A DNA stretch of 64,000 bases from Novosphingobium fuchskuhlense (GTDB lineage: Bacteria > Pseudomonadota > Alphaproteobacteria > Sphingomonadales > Sphingomonadaceae), in the NCBI RefSeq assembly GCF_001519075.1, contig NZ_KQ954244.1:1967090-2031089 (forward strand), written 5' to 3'. Every line of letters starts with the position of its first letter. Position 1 is the first letter of the stretch. Below are positions 38,401 to 48,911 of the stretch, piece by piece. The position numbers and the translations under genes were made by a program. The notes below the pieces were generated by a model that searched no databases, had not been told where the DNA came from, and saw only the letters and a program-made list of their open reading frames with translations.

Positions 38401-39169
38401 CGTTGGCAATACCAACGTCGTCTTCGCACTGTTCGATGGGCGGGAGATCCGTTCGCGCTGGCGGGTTGCCACTGATCCACGGCGTACGGCGGATGAATAT
38501 GCGGTGTGGCTGTTGCAGTTGATGAAACTGCAGGGCTTCGATCCGGAGCGGGTTCGCCAGATCCTGATTTCCACCGTGGTGCCGCGCGCGCTCCACAACT
38601 TGCAGGTGCTGGGGCAGAAGTATTTCGGCATCGATCCCCTGGTGGCCGGGCAGCCGCCGGTGGATTGGGGCTTCGTCGCCGATGTGGAGCAGCCGCGTTC
38701 ACTGGGGGCGGACCGCGCGGTGAACACGGTCGCGGCGCATGCGAAGTACGAGGGCGACCTGATCGTGGTCGATTTCGGCACGGCGACGACATTCGACGTG
38801 GTGGATGCCAGCGGCGCCTACAAGGGCGGAATCATCGCGCCGGGCATCAACCTCTCGCTCGATGCGCTGGTGACGGCGGCTGCCAAGCTGCCACGCATCG
38901 CCATCGCGCCGCCACAGGGCAACAACCGCAGCGTCATCGGCCGTAACACCGAAGATCAGATGCAGATCGGGGTGTTTTGGGGCTATGTCGCGATGATGGA
39001 AGGCCTGATATCACGTCTGCGGGAGGAGATCGGACGACCGGTCAAGGTGGTGGCCACCGGTGGTCTGGCCGTGCTGTTCGACGAGCACACGTCGATCTTC
39101 GACCATGTCGATACGGACCTGACGCTGGACGGCATTGCCATTCTGGCGGAACGCGTGGCCGCGCGCTGA
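38384..39169 (+). CDS. coaX: Pantothenate kinase type III
   Basis: This 261-residue enzyme phosphorylates pantothenate, the first step of CoA synthesis. [19 protein letters not shown] is the ATP-binding start, [11 protein letters not shown] is the second P-loop-like motif and [10 protein letters not shown] is near the end. Type III kinases need a monovalent cation and are not feedback-inhibited by CoA. Confidence 0.94.
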   Translation: MLLAVDVGNTNVVFALFDGREIRSRWRVATDPRRTADEYAVWLLQLMKLQGFDPERVRQILISTVVPRALHNLQVLGQKYFGIDPLVAGQPPVDWGFVADVEQPRSLGADRAVNTVAAHAKYEGDLIVVDFGTATTFDVVDASGAYKGGIIAPGINLSLDALVTAAAKLPRIAIAPPQGNNRSVIGRNTEDQMQIGVFWGYVAMMEGLISRLREEIGRPVKVVATGGLAVLFDEHTSIFDHVDTDLTLDGIAILAERVAAR

Positions 39170-39225
39170 TCAACGCTCGTGCGGCAAACCCTTGGCCTGC
39201 TGGCCACTAGTGAACTGGAAATAGT

Positions 39226-40878
39226 GTGAAACCCGGTAAGGAATTGCTGTTTCTCGCGCTCGGAGGATCGGGCGAGATCGGCATGAACGTCAATCTTTAC
39301 GGCTGTGACGGCAAGTGGCTGATGGTCGATCTTGGCATGACCTTTGCCGACCCGCACTACCCGGGTGTCGATCTCGTGTTTGCGGACCTCGCGTTCATCG
39401 AGGAACGGCTCGACGACCTCGTCGGAATCGTGCTGACTCATGCTCACGAGGACCATATCGGCGCTGTGCCCTACTTCGCGCTCGATCTTGGCGTGCCGCT
39501 CTATGCGACGCCGTTCACCGCGCGGCTCGTCGCAGAGAAGCTCGCGGAGGCAGGCATCTCGAAGCAGGTGACGCTGAACACCGTGCCCAACGAAGCCTCG
39601 CTCAGCCTCGGGCCGTTCGACATCCGCTATGTGCCGCTGGCGCATTCGATTGCCGAGGGCAATGCGCTGGTGATCGAGACCCCGTACGGCCGCGTGTTCC
39701 ACACCGGTGACTGGAAGCTAGATGACGAGCCGCTGATCGGCGTGCCGGCAACCGAGGGCGACCTCACCGCGCTGGGCGACGAGGGCGTGCTTGCGCTCGT
39801 GTGCGATTCGACCAACGTGTTCAATCCCAAGCCCTCCGGCTCCGAAGGCGCAGTGCGCGACGGGTTGATGGAGATGGTCGGCGGCCTCAAGGGCAAGCGC
39901 GTAGTGGTGACGACATTCGCCTCCAATGTCGCGCGGCTGCAGACCCTGGGTGAAGTTGCCCAAGCGACCGGTCGGCAACTTTGTGTCGCGGGGCGGTCGC
40001 TCGACCGGATCATCAGCGTGGCGCAGGCGAGCGGGTATCTGCAGAACTTTCCCGAAACGGTTCGCATGGAAGACGCGATGGATGTGCCGCGCGGGCAGCT
40101 CCTCGTTCTGGCGACTGGCGGGCAGGGCGAGCCGCGCGCGGCCCTGGCACGTATTGCATCGGACACGCATCCGGTGCGGCTTGAAAAGGGCGACGCCGTG
40201 CTCTTCTCGAGCCGCCAGATCCCCGGCAACGAGCTTGCGATCGGGCGGGTGCAGAACCAGCTCGCGGAAAAGGGGGTCGAGCTCCTGACCGACCGCCAGG
40301 GCATGATTCACGTCTCGGGCCATCCCGGACGGCCCGAGCTGGAGGCGGTCTACAAGTGGTTGCGCCCGGAAATCCTCGTTCCGGTGCACGGCGAGATGCG
40401 GCACATGGCCGAGCAGGCGCGGCTGGGGAAGGCCTGCGGGATTGCGCGCACGATCGTGCAGAAGAACGGTGATGTCGTGCGCCTGGCACCGAACGGGCCG
40501 GCGAAGCTCGCCGCGGTGCGGGCCGGACGACTGGTGCTCGATGGCGACATCATCGCCCCGGCTGATGGCGGGGCGATGGCGCAGCGGCGCAAGCTGGCTG
40601 AAAGCGGCGTCGTGGTGACCACGCTGGCCGTCTCGCCGCTGGGCAAGCTGAAGTCGGCGGTGGATATTGCCGCCATCGGCCTGCCGCTCGAGGAAGACAT
40701 GGAAGAGTTCATTACCGAAGCGCAGGGTGATGTGAAAAAGGCGATAACCGCGCTGAAGGGCGACAAACAGCGTGACCGGGCAGCCATTTCGGAAACGGTG
40801 CGGCTGACAGTGCGGCGCGCGGCGCAGCGCTGGTCGGGCAAGAAGCCGGTCGTGCAAGTTTTGCTGCGCGAGGACTGA
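39226..40878 (+). CDS. rnj: Ribonuclease J
   Basis: This 550-residue metallo-beta-lactamase/beta-CASP nuclease acts as a 5'-3' exonuclease and endonuclease on RNA. The zinc motif HAHEDH is at 72-77, and GSGEIGMN lies near the start. HFHG-type motifs appear later (SGHPGRPE, VPVHGE). The start is GTG. RNase J and RNase E coexist here, as usual in alphaproteobacteria. Confidence 0.93.
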   Translation: MKPGKELLFLALGGSGEIGMNVNLYGCDGKWLMVDLGMTFADPHYPGVDLVFADLAFIEERLDDLVGIVLTHAHEDHIGAVPYFALDLGVPLYATPFTARLVAEKLAEAGISKQVTLNTVPNEASLSLGPFDIRYVPLAHSIAEGNALVIETPYGRVFHTGDWKLDDEPLIGVPATEGDLTALGDEGVLALVCDSTNVFNPKPSGSEGAVRDGLMEMVGGLKGKRVVVTTFASNVARLQTLGEVAQATGRQLCVAGRSLDRIISVAQASGYLQNFPETVRMEDAMDVPRGQLLVLATGGQGEPRAALARIASDTHPVRLEKGDAVLFSSRQIPGNELAIGRVQNQLAEKGVELLTDRQGMIHVSGHPGRPELEAVYKWLRPEILVPVHGEMRHMAEQARLGKACGIARTIVQKNGDVVRLAPNGPAKLAAVRAGRLVLDGDIIAPADGGAMAQRRKLAESGVVVTTLAVSPLGKLKSAVDIAAIGLPLEEDMEEFITEAQGDVKKAITALKGDKQRDRAAISETVRLTVRRAAQRWSGKKPVVQVLLRED

Positions 40879-40883
40879 GGCAG

Positions 40884-41156
40884 ATGAAGTGGACATCGAT
40901 CATCGCCATCTATGCGCTCTTCTGGGTGCTGGCGGCGTTCCTCGTCATGCCCTTCGGCGTGCGCACGGCAGATGAACTGGGGGTGGAGAAGGTACCCGGC
41001 CAGGCCCCGAGCGCGCCGGCGAATTTCAACCCGCGCCGCATCATGGTGCGCGCGACGGTCCTTTCAGTGGTGCTGTTCGGCCTATACTACGCGAACTACG
41101 TGAACCACTGGATCACGATCGAGGACCTCGATATCGCGCCGCTACTGGGGGTTTAA
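40884..41156 (+). CDS. DUF1467 family membrane protein
   Basis: This 90-residue protein has two membrane helices, about residues 5-23 and 55-70. The FLVMPFGVRTADE segment is the mark of DUF1467, a family of unknown function that follows RNase J genes in alphaproteobacteria. Its end overlaps the convergent phoB stop by four bases, so no terminator separates them. Confidence 0.88.
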   Translation: MKWTSIIAIYALFWVLAAFLVMPFGVRTADELGVEKVPGQAPSAPANFNPRRIMVRATVLSVVLFGLYYANYVNHWITIEDLDIAPLLGV

Positions 41157-41842
41157 ACCCCTTCGAGCGCATATCCGGCCGACCGCACGGTGCGCACCGG
41201 ATCCGCTGCACCGGGGATCGCGATGGCCTGACGCAGGCGGCGGATATGGACGTCGACTGTGCGCAGTTCGATGTCGCTGCCGCTGCCCCAGACTGCATCG
41301 AGCAATTGCCCGCGCGAGAACACGCGGCCCGGATGCTCCATGAAGTGGCGCAGAAGGCGGAATTCGGTGGGGCCGATCTTGATTGCCTGGCCGCGGCGCG
41401 TGACGCGGTGCGCGGTGGGATCGAGCGCGAGATCGCCAACGCTGATCGTCTCGCCGGCAAGGGCGGGGCGCACGCGACGTAGCACCGCACCGACCCTGGC
41501 AATCAGCTCGCGCGGGGAGAAGGGCTTGGTGACATAGTCATCAGCGCCGGTTTCGAGGCCGCGCACGCGGTCGTCCTCGTCGCTGCGGGCGGTGAGGATG
41601 ATGATGGGGACATGCGCGGTCGCCTTGCTGCGGCGCAGGCGGCGGCACACTTCGATGCCGCTGGTGCCGCCGATCATCCAGTCGAGCAGGACGAGATCGG
41701 GTGTGTCCTCTGCGGCAAGGAGAAGGGCCTCGTCGCCATCGTCGGTGGTGCGAACGTCGTAGCCTTCGCCGCGGAACCGATATTCCACCAGCTCGGCAAG
41801 CGCGGTGTCATCCTCTACCAGCAGCAGCTTCGGCGCGGACAT
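41153..41842 (-). CDS. phoB: Phosphate regulon response regulator PhoB
   Basis: This 229-residue OmpR-type regulator has a receiver domain with D54 (LLDWMIGG) as phosphoacceptor and K106 (TKPFSP), then a winged-helix DNA-binding domain with TVDVHIRRLRQAI and VRSAGYALE. It is phosphorylated by PhoR under phosphate starvation. It is the last gene of the pst-phoU-phoB unit, separated from phoU by about 83 bases. Confidence 0.93.
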   Translation of the reverse strand: MSAPKLLLVEDDTALAELVEYRFRGEGYDVRTTDDGDEALLLAAEDTPDLVLLDWMIGGTSGIEVCRRLRRSKATAHVPIIILTARSDEDDRVRGLETGADDYVTKPFSPRELIARVGAVLRRVRPALAGETISVGDLALDPTAHRVTRRGQAIKIGPTEFRLLRHFMEHPGRVFSRGQLLDAVWGSGSDIELRTVDVHIRRLRQAIAIPGAADPVRTVRSAGYALEGV

Positions 41843-41925
41843 CGATTACCCCCGGTTACGACAGTCTTGACGGTATCTTTGCGCAGACACGACATTTGTT
41901 ACGTCGTCGTGACTTGCCGCCGTGT

Positions 41926-42612
41926 TCAGGCGGGGGGTACGACGTCGTCGCGCTCGGGCAGATTGTTACCCGTCGCGGCGTAGTAGACCATTTCGGCGAT
42001 GTTGGTGGCATGATCGCCGATCCGCTCGATATTGCGCGCCACGAACATGAGCTGCGCGACCGAGCTGATCGTCGCCGGGTTCTCGACCATGTAGGATACG
42101 AAGTTGCGGAACACGCTGTCATAGAACGCGTCGACCTTGGCATCGCGCTTCACAATCTCGGCCGCAGCAACAGGATCTCGTGCGGCATAGGCGGTGAGCA
42201 CATCATGCACCATGTCACCCGCCAGTTCGTTCATCACCGGGAGCAGGGTGAGCGGCTCGAATCGCTTTCGGCCCTCGATATGGCCGACCCGCTTGGCGAT
42301 GTTCTTGGCATAGTCGCCGATGCGTTCGATCACGCCGGCGATCTTGAGCGCGGCGATGACTTCGCGCAGGTCATCCGCCATGGGCGCGCGCAAGGCAAGG
42401 ACGCGGATCGCAAGCCGGTCGACTTCGCCTTCGAGATGGTCGATCCGCTTGTCGCGCGCGATCACGCCCATGGCGAGGTCCTGGTTGCCGCTGACCAGAG
42501 CATCCATCGCCTCCGCGACGGAGAGTTCCGCAAGGCCGCCCATTTCCGCCACCAGACCACGCAGGCGGGTGATGTCCTCGTCGAACGCCTTGACGGTGTG
42601 CTCGGTCATCAT
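41926..42612 (-). CDS. phoU: Phosphate transport regulator PhoU
   Basis: This 228-residue helical protein has a tandem PhoU fold. It dampens PhoR signalling through PstSCAB when phosphate is sufficient. Segments like EGEVDRLAIRVLALRAPMADDLR and NIERIGDHATNIAE are the metal-binding EXXXD-type repeats. It follows pstB by 13 bases. Confidence 0.94.
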   Translation of the reverse strand: MMTEHTVKAFDEDITRLRGLVAEMGGLAELSVAEAMDALVSGNQDLAMGVIARDKRIDHLEGEVDRLAIRVLALRAPMADDLREVIAALKIAGVIERIGDYAKNIAKRVGHIEGRKRFEPLTLLPVMNELAGDMVHDVLTAYAARDPVAAAEIVKRDAKVDAFYDSVFRNFVSYMVENPATISSVAQLMFVARNIERIGDHATNIAEMVYYAATGNNLPERDDVVPPA

Positions 42613-42625
42613 CGCTCCTCAGCCT

Positions 42626-43453
42626 CTATCCGTAACGGCCGGTGATATAGTCCTTGGTCTTCTCTTCCTTCGGGTTCGTGAATATATCGGAAGTAGTGCC
42701 ATACTCCACTATCTTTCCGAGGTGGAAGAACGCCGTTCGCTGCGAAACGCGGGCCGCCTGCTGCATGGAATGGGTCACGATCACAATCGCGTAGCGGCCG
42801 CGCAGTTCGTCGATCAGTTCCTCGACGCGGGCTGTCGCGATCGGATCGAGCGCCGAACAGGGCTCGTCCATCAGAATCACTTCGGGATCAACCGCAATGG
42901 CGCGCGCAATGCAAAGGCGCTGCTGCTGGCCGCCCGAAAGCGCGGTGCCGCTGTCGCTGAGCCGATCCTTCACTTCGTCCCACAGGCCGGCGCGCTGGAG
43001 CGATTGCTCGACGATCCCGTCAAGCTCGCCTTTGCTGGCGGTGATCCCGTGAATGCGTGGGCCGTAGGCGATATTTTCGTAGATCGATTTGGGGAACGGG
43101 TTGGGTTTCTGGAACACCATGCCGACGCGGGCACGCAATTGCACCACGTCCATCCCCGAGCGATAGATGTCTACGCCGTCGAGCAGGATCTCGCCGTCCA
43201 CGCGTGCGCCCGAAATGGTGTCGTTCATGCGGTTCAGGCTGCGCAGGAAGGTCGACTTCCCGCAGCCCGACGGGCCGATGAACGCGGTGACGTAGTTCTG
43301 CGGTATTTCGATCGAGACATCGTCGATTGCGCGCTTCTGGCCATAAAAGACAGACACGCCGCGCGCGCTGATCTTGGATGCGCCGACGGGATCCGGAAAC
43401 ACCGTAGCCGCAGACTGGTTTGCCGCTTCAGCAGCCGGGACAGGAGCGTTCAT
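42626..43453 (-). CDS. pstB: Phosphate ABC transporter ATP-binding protein
   Basis: This 275-residue ATPase of the high-affinity phosphate importer has Walker [10 protein letters not shown] at 60-68, signature LSGGQQQRL and Walker [15 protein letters not shown] roughly 25-residue Ala/Pro extension precedes the core. It lies 1 base from pstA. Confidence 0.96.
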   Translation of the reverse strand: MNAPVPAAEAANQSAATVFPDPVGASKISARGVSVFYGQKRAIDDVSIEIPQNYVTAFIGPSGCGKSTFLRSLNRMNDTISGARVDGEILLDGVDIYRSGMDVVQLRARVGMVFQKPNPFPKSIYENIAYGPRIHGITASKGELDGIVEQSLQRAGLWDEVKDRLSDSGTALSGGQQQRLCIARAIAVDPEVILMDEPCSALDPIATARVEELIDELRGRYAIVIVTHSMQQAARVSQRTAFFHLGKIVEYGTTSDIFTNPKEEKTKDYITGRYG

Positions 43454-43454
43454 T

Positions 43455-44729
43455 TTACCACCGTTTCTCGAAGCGGTTGCGCAGATAGATCGCGATGCCG
43501 TTCATCACGAGCAGGAAGATCAGAAGTACGACGATCGCGGCGCTGGTGCGCTCGACGAAGCCGCGGTCGATTTCGTCGGACCACAGGAAGATCTGCACCG
43601 GCAGCACTGTGGCTGGCGAGGTGAAATCGCTCGGTGGGCTGGCAACGAAGGCGCGCATGCCGATCATCAGCAGCGGCGCGGTTTCGCCCAGCGCGCGGGC
43701 CATGCCGATGATCGTTCCGGTCAGAATGCCAGGCAGCGCAAGCGGCAGCACGTGGTGAAAGACGACCTGCACCGGGCTCGCTCCCATCGCCAACGCGGCA
43801 TCGCGGATCGACGGCGGCACGGCCTTGATCGCGTTGCGGCCCGAGATGACGATCACGGGCATCGTCATGAGCGCGAGGGTCATGCCGCCGATCAGTGGTG
43901 CCGAGCGGTAGTTGGGGAATGCGGCGAGGAAAACGGCCAGGCCAAGCAGGCCGAAAATGATCGACGGGACGGCCGCAAGGTTGTTGATCGAGATCTCGAT
44001 GATGTCGGTCCAGCGATTGCGCGTGGCGTATTCCTCAAGATAGAGCGCGGACAGCACGCCGACGGGGAAGGCCAGCAGCAGCGTGACCAGCATGGTCATC
44101 ATCGAGCCCTTGAGCGCCCCCCAGATGCCGACGCTTTGCGGGTTGGTGGCATCGGAACGGACGAGGAAGCCCGTGTCGAAGGCGCGCACCAGCTTGCCCT
44201 CGCGCGCCAGATTGGCAGCTTGCTGGCGCAGCGCGGCATCGCCGCCACCGCGCTGGGCATTCGCCAGATCGTCGCTGGCGGGGACAGAGACCTCGATCAC
44301 GTTGCGCGTGAGCAGCGACGGATCGGTGACCAACTTCTCGCCCACCTCACGCCAGGCCGCATCGGAGATCAGCGCGTCGGCTTCCGGCCCGAAAGCCTGC
44401 GATGCGGCGGATTTGACCAGCGCAGGGAGGCCTGCCACTTCCAGCCCGCCGAGCGGATCAGGCTGCGCAAGGCGCGCGGGATCGATCTGGAGGCGCCCGC
44501 GAATCGGTACGGACATGCGCAGTTCGCTGCGATGGAAACCGGCCCATCCGCTCGAGGCCATCGAGACGAGCAGCAGCAGCAGGACAAGCGCCGAGAAGCT
44601 GACCGCGCCAAGGCCGGCCCAGCGGAACAGCGCGTCCGAACGGTAGCGGCTGGCGAGTCCGGCCTGCATCCGGGCCTGGCGTGATGCGCGCGCTGCTTCG
44701 AGCGTGGCAGGATCCTGGAACGTGTTCAT
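43455..44729 (-). CDS. pstA: Phosphate ABC transporter permease PstA
   Basis: This 424-residue permease is longer than E. coli PstA (about 296). A DUF3333-like N-terminal region with one helix and a large periplasmic segment precedes the six-helix core with [18 protein letters not shown] and an EAA-type loop near [21 protein letters not shown]. It works with PstC. Confidence 0.94.
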   Translation of the reverse strand: MNTFQDPATLEAARASRQARMQAGLASRYRSDALFRWAGLGAVSFSALVLLLLLVSMASSGWAGFHRSELRMSVPIRGRLQIDPARLAQPDPLGGLEVAGLPALVKSAASQAFGPEADALISDAAWREVGEKLVTDPSLLTRNVIEVSVPASDDLANAQRGGGDAALRQQAANLAREGKLVRAFDTGFLVRSDATNPQSVGIWGALKGSMMTMLVTLLLAFPVGVLSALYLEEYATRNRWTDIIEISINNLAAVPSIIFGLLGLAVFLAAFPNYRSAPLIGGMTLALMTMPVIVISGRNAIKAVPPSIRDAALAMGASPVQVVFHHVLPLALPGILTGTIIGMARALGETAPLLMIGMRAFVASPPSDFTSPATVLPVQIFLWSDEIDRGFVERTSAAIVVLLIFLLVMNGIAIYLRNRFEKRW

Positions 44730-44735
44730 GCCGGT

Positions 44736-46118
44736 TTACTCATACGCTTCGCGGTAACGCTTGACCACGCGCAGGGCGATGAAATTGAGCGTGAGCGTCA
44801 CGAGGAACAGCACCATGCCCAGCGCGAAGGCGGAGAGCGTGGCTGGGTGGTCGAAGCTGCCTTCGCCGGTCAGCATCGCGACGATCTGGAAGGTAACGGT
44901 CGTCATCGATTCGAACGGGTTGGCCGTCAGGTTGGCCGCTGCACCGGCCGCCATGACGACGATCATCGTCTCTCCGATGGCGCGGCTGATCGCAAGCATG
45001 ATCCCGGCGACGATGCCGGGCAGCGCGGCAGGGATCAGCACCTTGCGGATCGTTTCCGCGCGCGTGGCGCCCATTGCCAGGCTGCCATCGCGCATGGCCT
45101 GGGGAACAGCGGCAATGCTGTCGTCGGCCATGGAGGACACGAAAGGAATGATCATCACGCCCATGACGAGGCCTGCGGCCATGGCGCTCTCGGTCGAGGC
45201 ATTCGATATGCCGATGGCCTGCGCCGCATCGCGCACCGCCGGCGCCACGGTGAGCGCGGCAAAGTAGCCGTAGACCACGGTGGGCACGCCAGCGAGGATC
45301 TCCAGCAGCGGCTTGATGATCTTGCGGACGGAATTGTCGGCGTATTGCGTGAGGTAGACCGCGCTCATCAGCCCCAGCGGGATCGCCACGGCCATCGCGA
45401 TGATCGCGCCGATATAGATCGTGCCCCAGAACAGCGGGATTGCGCCGAACGCGCTGCCGTCGGGCGTGCCGGTGCTCATCGGGTCCGGGGCCCAGTGTGT
45501 GCCGAACAGGAAATCGACCGGCGACACCATTCCGAAAAAGCGCACGGTTTCGAACACAAGGCTGGCAACGATGCCGATCGTGGTCAGGATCGCGACCAGC
45601 GAGGCTATGAACAGCATGCCCATGACCGCCCGCTCAACCCTTGTACGTGCGGTGAAATCAGGGCGCAGGCGCAGGAACGAGAAGGCACCGCCGGCAAAGG
45701 CAATCACCAGCGTGACGACGAGGCCAATGGTGTTATAGCGCGCAAGCGCGGCTCGGTAGGGTTCGACAAGGCCTTCCGCCTCGCTGTTGAACACCGCGCG
45801 GGCTGCACCGGTGGCCACCGCACGGGCCTCGCCCATCATCGCCTCGCGCTCGAACCCGAAAGCGGGGAGTGCCGCAGCCGCCGGATCCGACAGCACCGAC
45901 TGGAGCACGAGGCCCGGGCTGATCGCATCCCACAGCAGCGCGAACAACAGGGTCGGCACGGCGATCCACAGACCGACGTACCAGGCGTGGAAATCGGGCA
46001 GCGAGTGGATCCGCCCGCCCGGTGCCGTCTTGCGGAAGGCCCAGGCCCGCGAGCGTCCCGCCAGCCAGCCAACAAGACCCAGCCCGAAGGCCAGAAAGAA
46101 CAGAATGCCTGGCGACAT
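44736..46118 (-). CDS. pstC: Phosphate ABC transporter permease PstC
   Basis: This 460-residue permease is also longer than E. coli PstC, with an N-terminal helix and extra segment before the core. The core shows AISRAIGETMIVVMAAG and the EAA-like MGATRAETIRKVLIPAALPGI. I chose the ATG at 46118 because the longer in-frame start at 46202 overlaps pstS and lacks family character. Confidence 0.93.
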   Translation of the reverse strand: MSPGILFFLAFGLGLVGWLAGRSRAWAFRKTAPGGRIHSLPDFHAWYVGLWIAVPTLLFALLWDAISPGLVLQSVLSDPAAAALPAFGFEREAMMGEARAVATGAARAVFNSEAEGLVEPYRAALARYNTIGLVVTLVIAFAGGAFSFLRLRPDFTARTRVERAVMGMLFIASLVAILTTIGIVASLVFETVRFFGMVSPVDFLFGTHWAPDPMSTGTPDGSAFGAIPLFWGTIYIGAIIAMAVAIPLGLMSAVYLTQYADNSVRKIIKPLLEILAGVPTVVYGYFAALTVAPAVRDAAQAIGISNASTESAMAAGLVMGVMIIPFVSSMADDSIAAVPQAMRDGSLAMGATRAETIRKVLIPAALPGIVAGIMLAISRAIGETMIVVMAAGAAANLTANPFESMTTVTFQIVAMLTGEGSFDHPATLSAFALGMVLFLVTLTLNFIALRVVKRYREAYE

Positions 46119-46134
46119 GGCCCTGTGCCGGTCC

Positions 46135-47181
46135 TTACTTGAGCTGCGTGCCGTCGAGCACGGGCAGTTCGCTGGCTGCCTTCGAGCTGGCGGCGAGCAC
46201 ATCGTCAGGCGCGACGACCATGCCGGCCTTGGCCAGCACGCCGCCCTTGCTCCACAGTTTGGCCCACTCGTTCACGTAGGCCTGCAGGCCCGGGATCGCC
46301 TTGAGGTGGGCCTTCTTCACATAGATGTAGAGCGGCCGGGCACCGGGATAGCTGAAGTCGCTGATCGTCTCGTAGGTCGGGGAGACGCCGGCCATGGTGA
46401 GGCCCTTGAGCTTGTCCTTGTTTTCCTCAAGATACGAATAGCCGAACACGCCGATCGCCTTGGGGTTGGCTTCGATCTTCTGCACGATCAGGTTGTCATT
46501 CTCACCCGCATCGACATAGGCACCGTCTTCGCGCACTTCGCCGCACACGGCATCATGCTGCTTCTTGTCGCTGTCCTTGAGCGCCTTCATCGCGGGATCG
46601 CTTTCGCAGCCACGGACGAGGATGAGTTCCTTGAGCGCATCGCGCGTGCCCGAGGTGGACGGCGGGCCGTAGACGAGGATCGGCTCGTCCGGCAACGCGG
46701 GGTTCACGTCCTTCCACGTCTTGGCCGTCTGGGGCTTGCCGAACGGGCTCTTGGCCAGCGCCTTGTAAACGTCCTCGGGCGTCAGCGCGATGCCGGGGCC
46801 ATTGCTGCCCTCGGCGAAGGCAACGCCATCGAGACCCACCTGGATCTCGACGATCTCCTTCACACCGTTCTTAACGCATTCATCGAATTCGGACTTCTTC
46901 ATCCGGCGCGAAGCGTCCTCGATGTCGGGGTGCTGCGGGCCGATGCCGGCGCAGAACAGCTTCATGCCGGCACCGGTGCCGGTGGATTCGATAATCGGGG
47001 CCTTGATCGTGGCGTCAGACCTTGCGAGCGATTCCGCGACCGCCTTGGCAAAGGGATAGACCGTTGACGAACCAACCGCGCGGACCTGATCGCGCGTTGC
47101 GCTCTGCTGGCCGCCGCAGCCGGAAAGGCCAAGCGTGGCAAGTACCAGTACTGATCCGGCAATAAGACGATTCGAACGCAT
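46135..47181 (-). CDS. pstS: Phosphate-binding lipoprotein PstS
   Basis: This 348-residue periplasmic phosphate receptor has a lipobox LSGC with Cys22, so it is membrane-anchored. VGSSTVYPFAKAV and ESTGTGAGMKLFC are phosphate-binding segments, followed by PSTSGTRDALKEL. A Pho box lies 47 bases upstream of the ATG, in the end of phoR. Confidence 0.94.
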   Translation of the reverse strand: MRSNRLIAGSVLVLATLGLSGCGGQQSATRDQVRAVGSSTVYPFAKAVAESLARSDATIKAPIIESTGTGAGMKLFCAGIGPQHPDIEDASRRMKKSEFDECVKNGVKEIVEIQVGLDGVAFAEGSNGPGIALTPEDVYKALAKSPFGKPQTAKTWKDVNPALPDEPILVYGPPSTSGTRDALKELILVRGCESDPAMKALKDSDKKQHDAVCGEVREDGAYVDAGENDNLIVQKIEANPKAIGVFGYSYLEENKDKLKGLTMAGVSPTYETISDFSYPGARPLYIYVKKAHLKAIPGLQAYVNEWAKLWSKGGVLAKAGMVVAPDDVLAASSKAASELPVLDGTQLK

Positions 47182-47228
47182 CGCTGATTTCCCCTACACC
47201 CCTGTACCCGGGGCAATGAGACCACGGA

Positions 47229-47246
47229 ATGACAGGCCTATGACAG
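47229..47246 (-). promoter_or_regulatory. Pho box for pstS overlapping the phoR stop codon
   Basis: On the minus strand two exact CTGTCAT repeats are separated by four bases (AGGC), the PhoB site spacing. The TAG stop of phoR (47238-47240) lies inside the box, so the pstS promoter lies within phoR's last codons and the short gap. Confidence 0.85.
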
Positions 47247-48422
47247 TTCTTTCGTCGGTGTCACCGCGAGAGCCAGACGCACCGTCACAGTGGTTCCCTC
47301 GCCAAGCCTGCTGGCGATGTCGAGCTTGCCGCGATGCCTTTCGACGATGTGCTTGACAATGGCAAGGCCGAGCCCGGTGCCACCCACACCGCGGCTCCGG
47401 CCAGGATCGGTGCGATAGAATCTGCGGGTGAGGTAGGGCAGGTGGTCGGCGTGGATGCCTTCGCCGCGGTCGATCACCGAAAGGACCGCCTCGGTTCCGT
47501 CGCATTCTACCGCGACGCGCACGGGCTGGGCCGGATCGCCATATTTGAGCGCATTGTCGATGAGATTGCGGATCACCTGATCGAGTTGCTGGCGATCTCC
47601 GATCACGTTCGCGTCGGTCACGTTTACCAGCACGCGGTCCTCGCCGACCGTGGCGGCCACTTCCGACCCGATGCTGGCGGCGAGCAGGCCGAGATCTATC
47701 CTTTCGCGCGGGAGGTCGTGCTTCTCTGCCTCGATGCGCGAAAGCGACATGAGATCCTCGACCAGACTTTGCAGCCGGCGCGCTTCGCGCAGCACGGTGT
47801 TGTGGAAGCGCGCGGCCGTTGCGGTATCGACCTTGGCGTCGGGATCGGCGAGCGTTTCGATATACCCGATGATCGAGGCGAGCGGCGTGCGCAGTTCGTG
47901 GCTGGCATTCGCGACGAAATCGGTGTGCGAGCGGCTGATATCTGCTTCCGCGGTGCGGTTGACCAGTTCGATCAGGGAGAAGCGCTGGTCGATGCTGACG
48001 CGGCGCACTTGCCAGATGCTGCGGGCACCGGTCAGGCCGCGCACCATCGCGGTGCCCTGCGGCTTGTTGAGCAGGGTGATCGCTTCTGGATGACGCAGCG
48101 CGACACGGGCGTCCTGTCCCACGATATGCGGGCCGAGCGCCTCGCGCGCGGCAGCATTGGCTGCAGCGATTCGCTGACCGTCGAGCATGAGCACTGGCAC
48201 GCTGAAGGGTTCGACCAGTTCGACCATGGCCTGACGCGAGACCGAGCCTTCATCGGCAACGCGCACCTCGACCACCGGCTCGGGCCGCGACAGCCAGAGT
48301 GTGCCGATCCAGAGAATCAGCACGGAAAGGGCTAGCCCCGGCGTGCTGCCCACGATGATCATGGCAAGGCACGTGCCGATCGCGACGATCATGCTCGGCC
48401 AGGGGAGCAAGGGTCCGTTCAT
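47238..48422 (-). CDS. phoR: Phosphate regulon sensor histidine kinase PhoR
   Basis: This 394-residue kinase has an N-terminal hydrophobic part (about 10-45, two helices), a PAS-like middle and the dimerisation helix with H175 in VANASHELRTPLASI. The ATPase domain contains NLIDNALKYG, DRGEGI and GVGGTGLGLAIVKHIVERH. It senses phosphate through the Pst-PhoU complex. It is placed upstream of pstS in the same direction, separated by only the Pho box region. Confidence 0.93.
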   Translation of the reverse strand: MNGPLLPWPSMIVAIGTCLAMIIVGSTPGLALSVLILWIGTLWLSRPEPVVEVRVADEGSVSRQAMVELVEPFSVPVLMLDGQRIAAANAAAREALGPHIVGQDARVALRHPEAITLLNKPQGTAMVRGLTGARSIWQVRRVSIDQRFSLIELVNRTAEADISRSHTDFVANASHELRTPLASIIGYIETLADPDAKVDTATAARFHNTVLREARRLQSLVEDLMSLSRIEAEKHDLPRERIDLGLLAASIGSEVAATVGEDRVLVNVTDANVIGDRQQLDQVIRNLIDNALKYGDPAQPVRVAVECDGTEAVLSVIDRGEGIHADHLPYLTRRFYRTDPGRSRGVGGTGLGLAIVKHIVERHRGKLDIASRLGEGTTVTVRLALAVTPTKELS

Positions 48423-48609
48423 GGGCTAGGATGCAGGCCGGCAGGACATGGGATCAGCTTCAAACCTCTTGGTGCGACCGCGCGCGCAGGCGGCCCCCCG
48501 TCTTTCCGTCCTTACGGCAAAAGACTGCGATTTTGTGTCGGAATCTGAAACAATCGGGCAAGGGGCGCCGCGGCGTTCACATTGTACTGTAACCTTGCCG
48601 GTCTCCGTC

Positions 48610-48834
48610 TCAGACGGCAGGCAAGAACCACGCCTTCGCGGCAGTCGCAAAAAGAATGATCGCCATCATCATAAAGAGCGCTGAGAGAAATCCCCAGGGC
48701 ACCGTACTCACCCGATCGAGATTGCGGCGACGGCGCTCGCGGCGCTCGCCGAGGCCGGCCAGCAGGCCCAGTAGCAGTGCGAAGCCGCCGCACGCGGCAA
48801 ATACGGTGGTATAGCTGAGCGAATCGAAATCCAT
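48610..48834 (-). CDS. Small membrane protein, function unknown
   Basis: This 74-residue protein has two hydrophobic segments (about 7-27 and 48-68) separated by an Arg-rich loop (GLGERRERRRRNLDR). The ATG at 48834 has GGAGG five bases upstream. It sits between tRNA-Glu and phoR on the same strand. I know no family. Confidence 0.6.
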   Translation of the reverse strand: MDFDSLSYTTVFAACGGFALLLGLLAGLGERRERRRRNLDRVSTVPWGFLSALFMMMAIILFATAAKAWFLPAV

Positions 48835-48911
48835 CTCGCCTCCGGGCCCAATTCCCGTTCGATCCGGTTTTGCGATCCGGTGTTGCACAGGGAAGAACGG
48901 TTCTGTCCGGC

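Noticed and set aside
41843..41925. Pho box between phoU and phoB
   Set aside because: Only one weak CTGTCGT half-site is visible and no second half at the right spacing.
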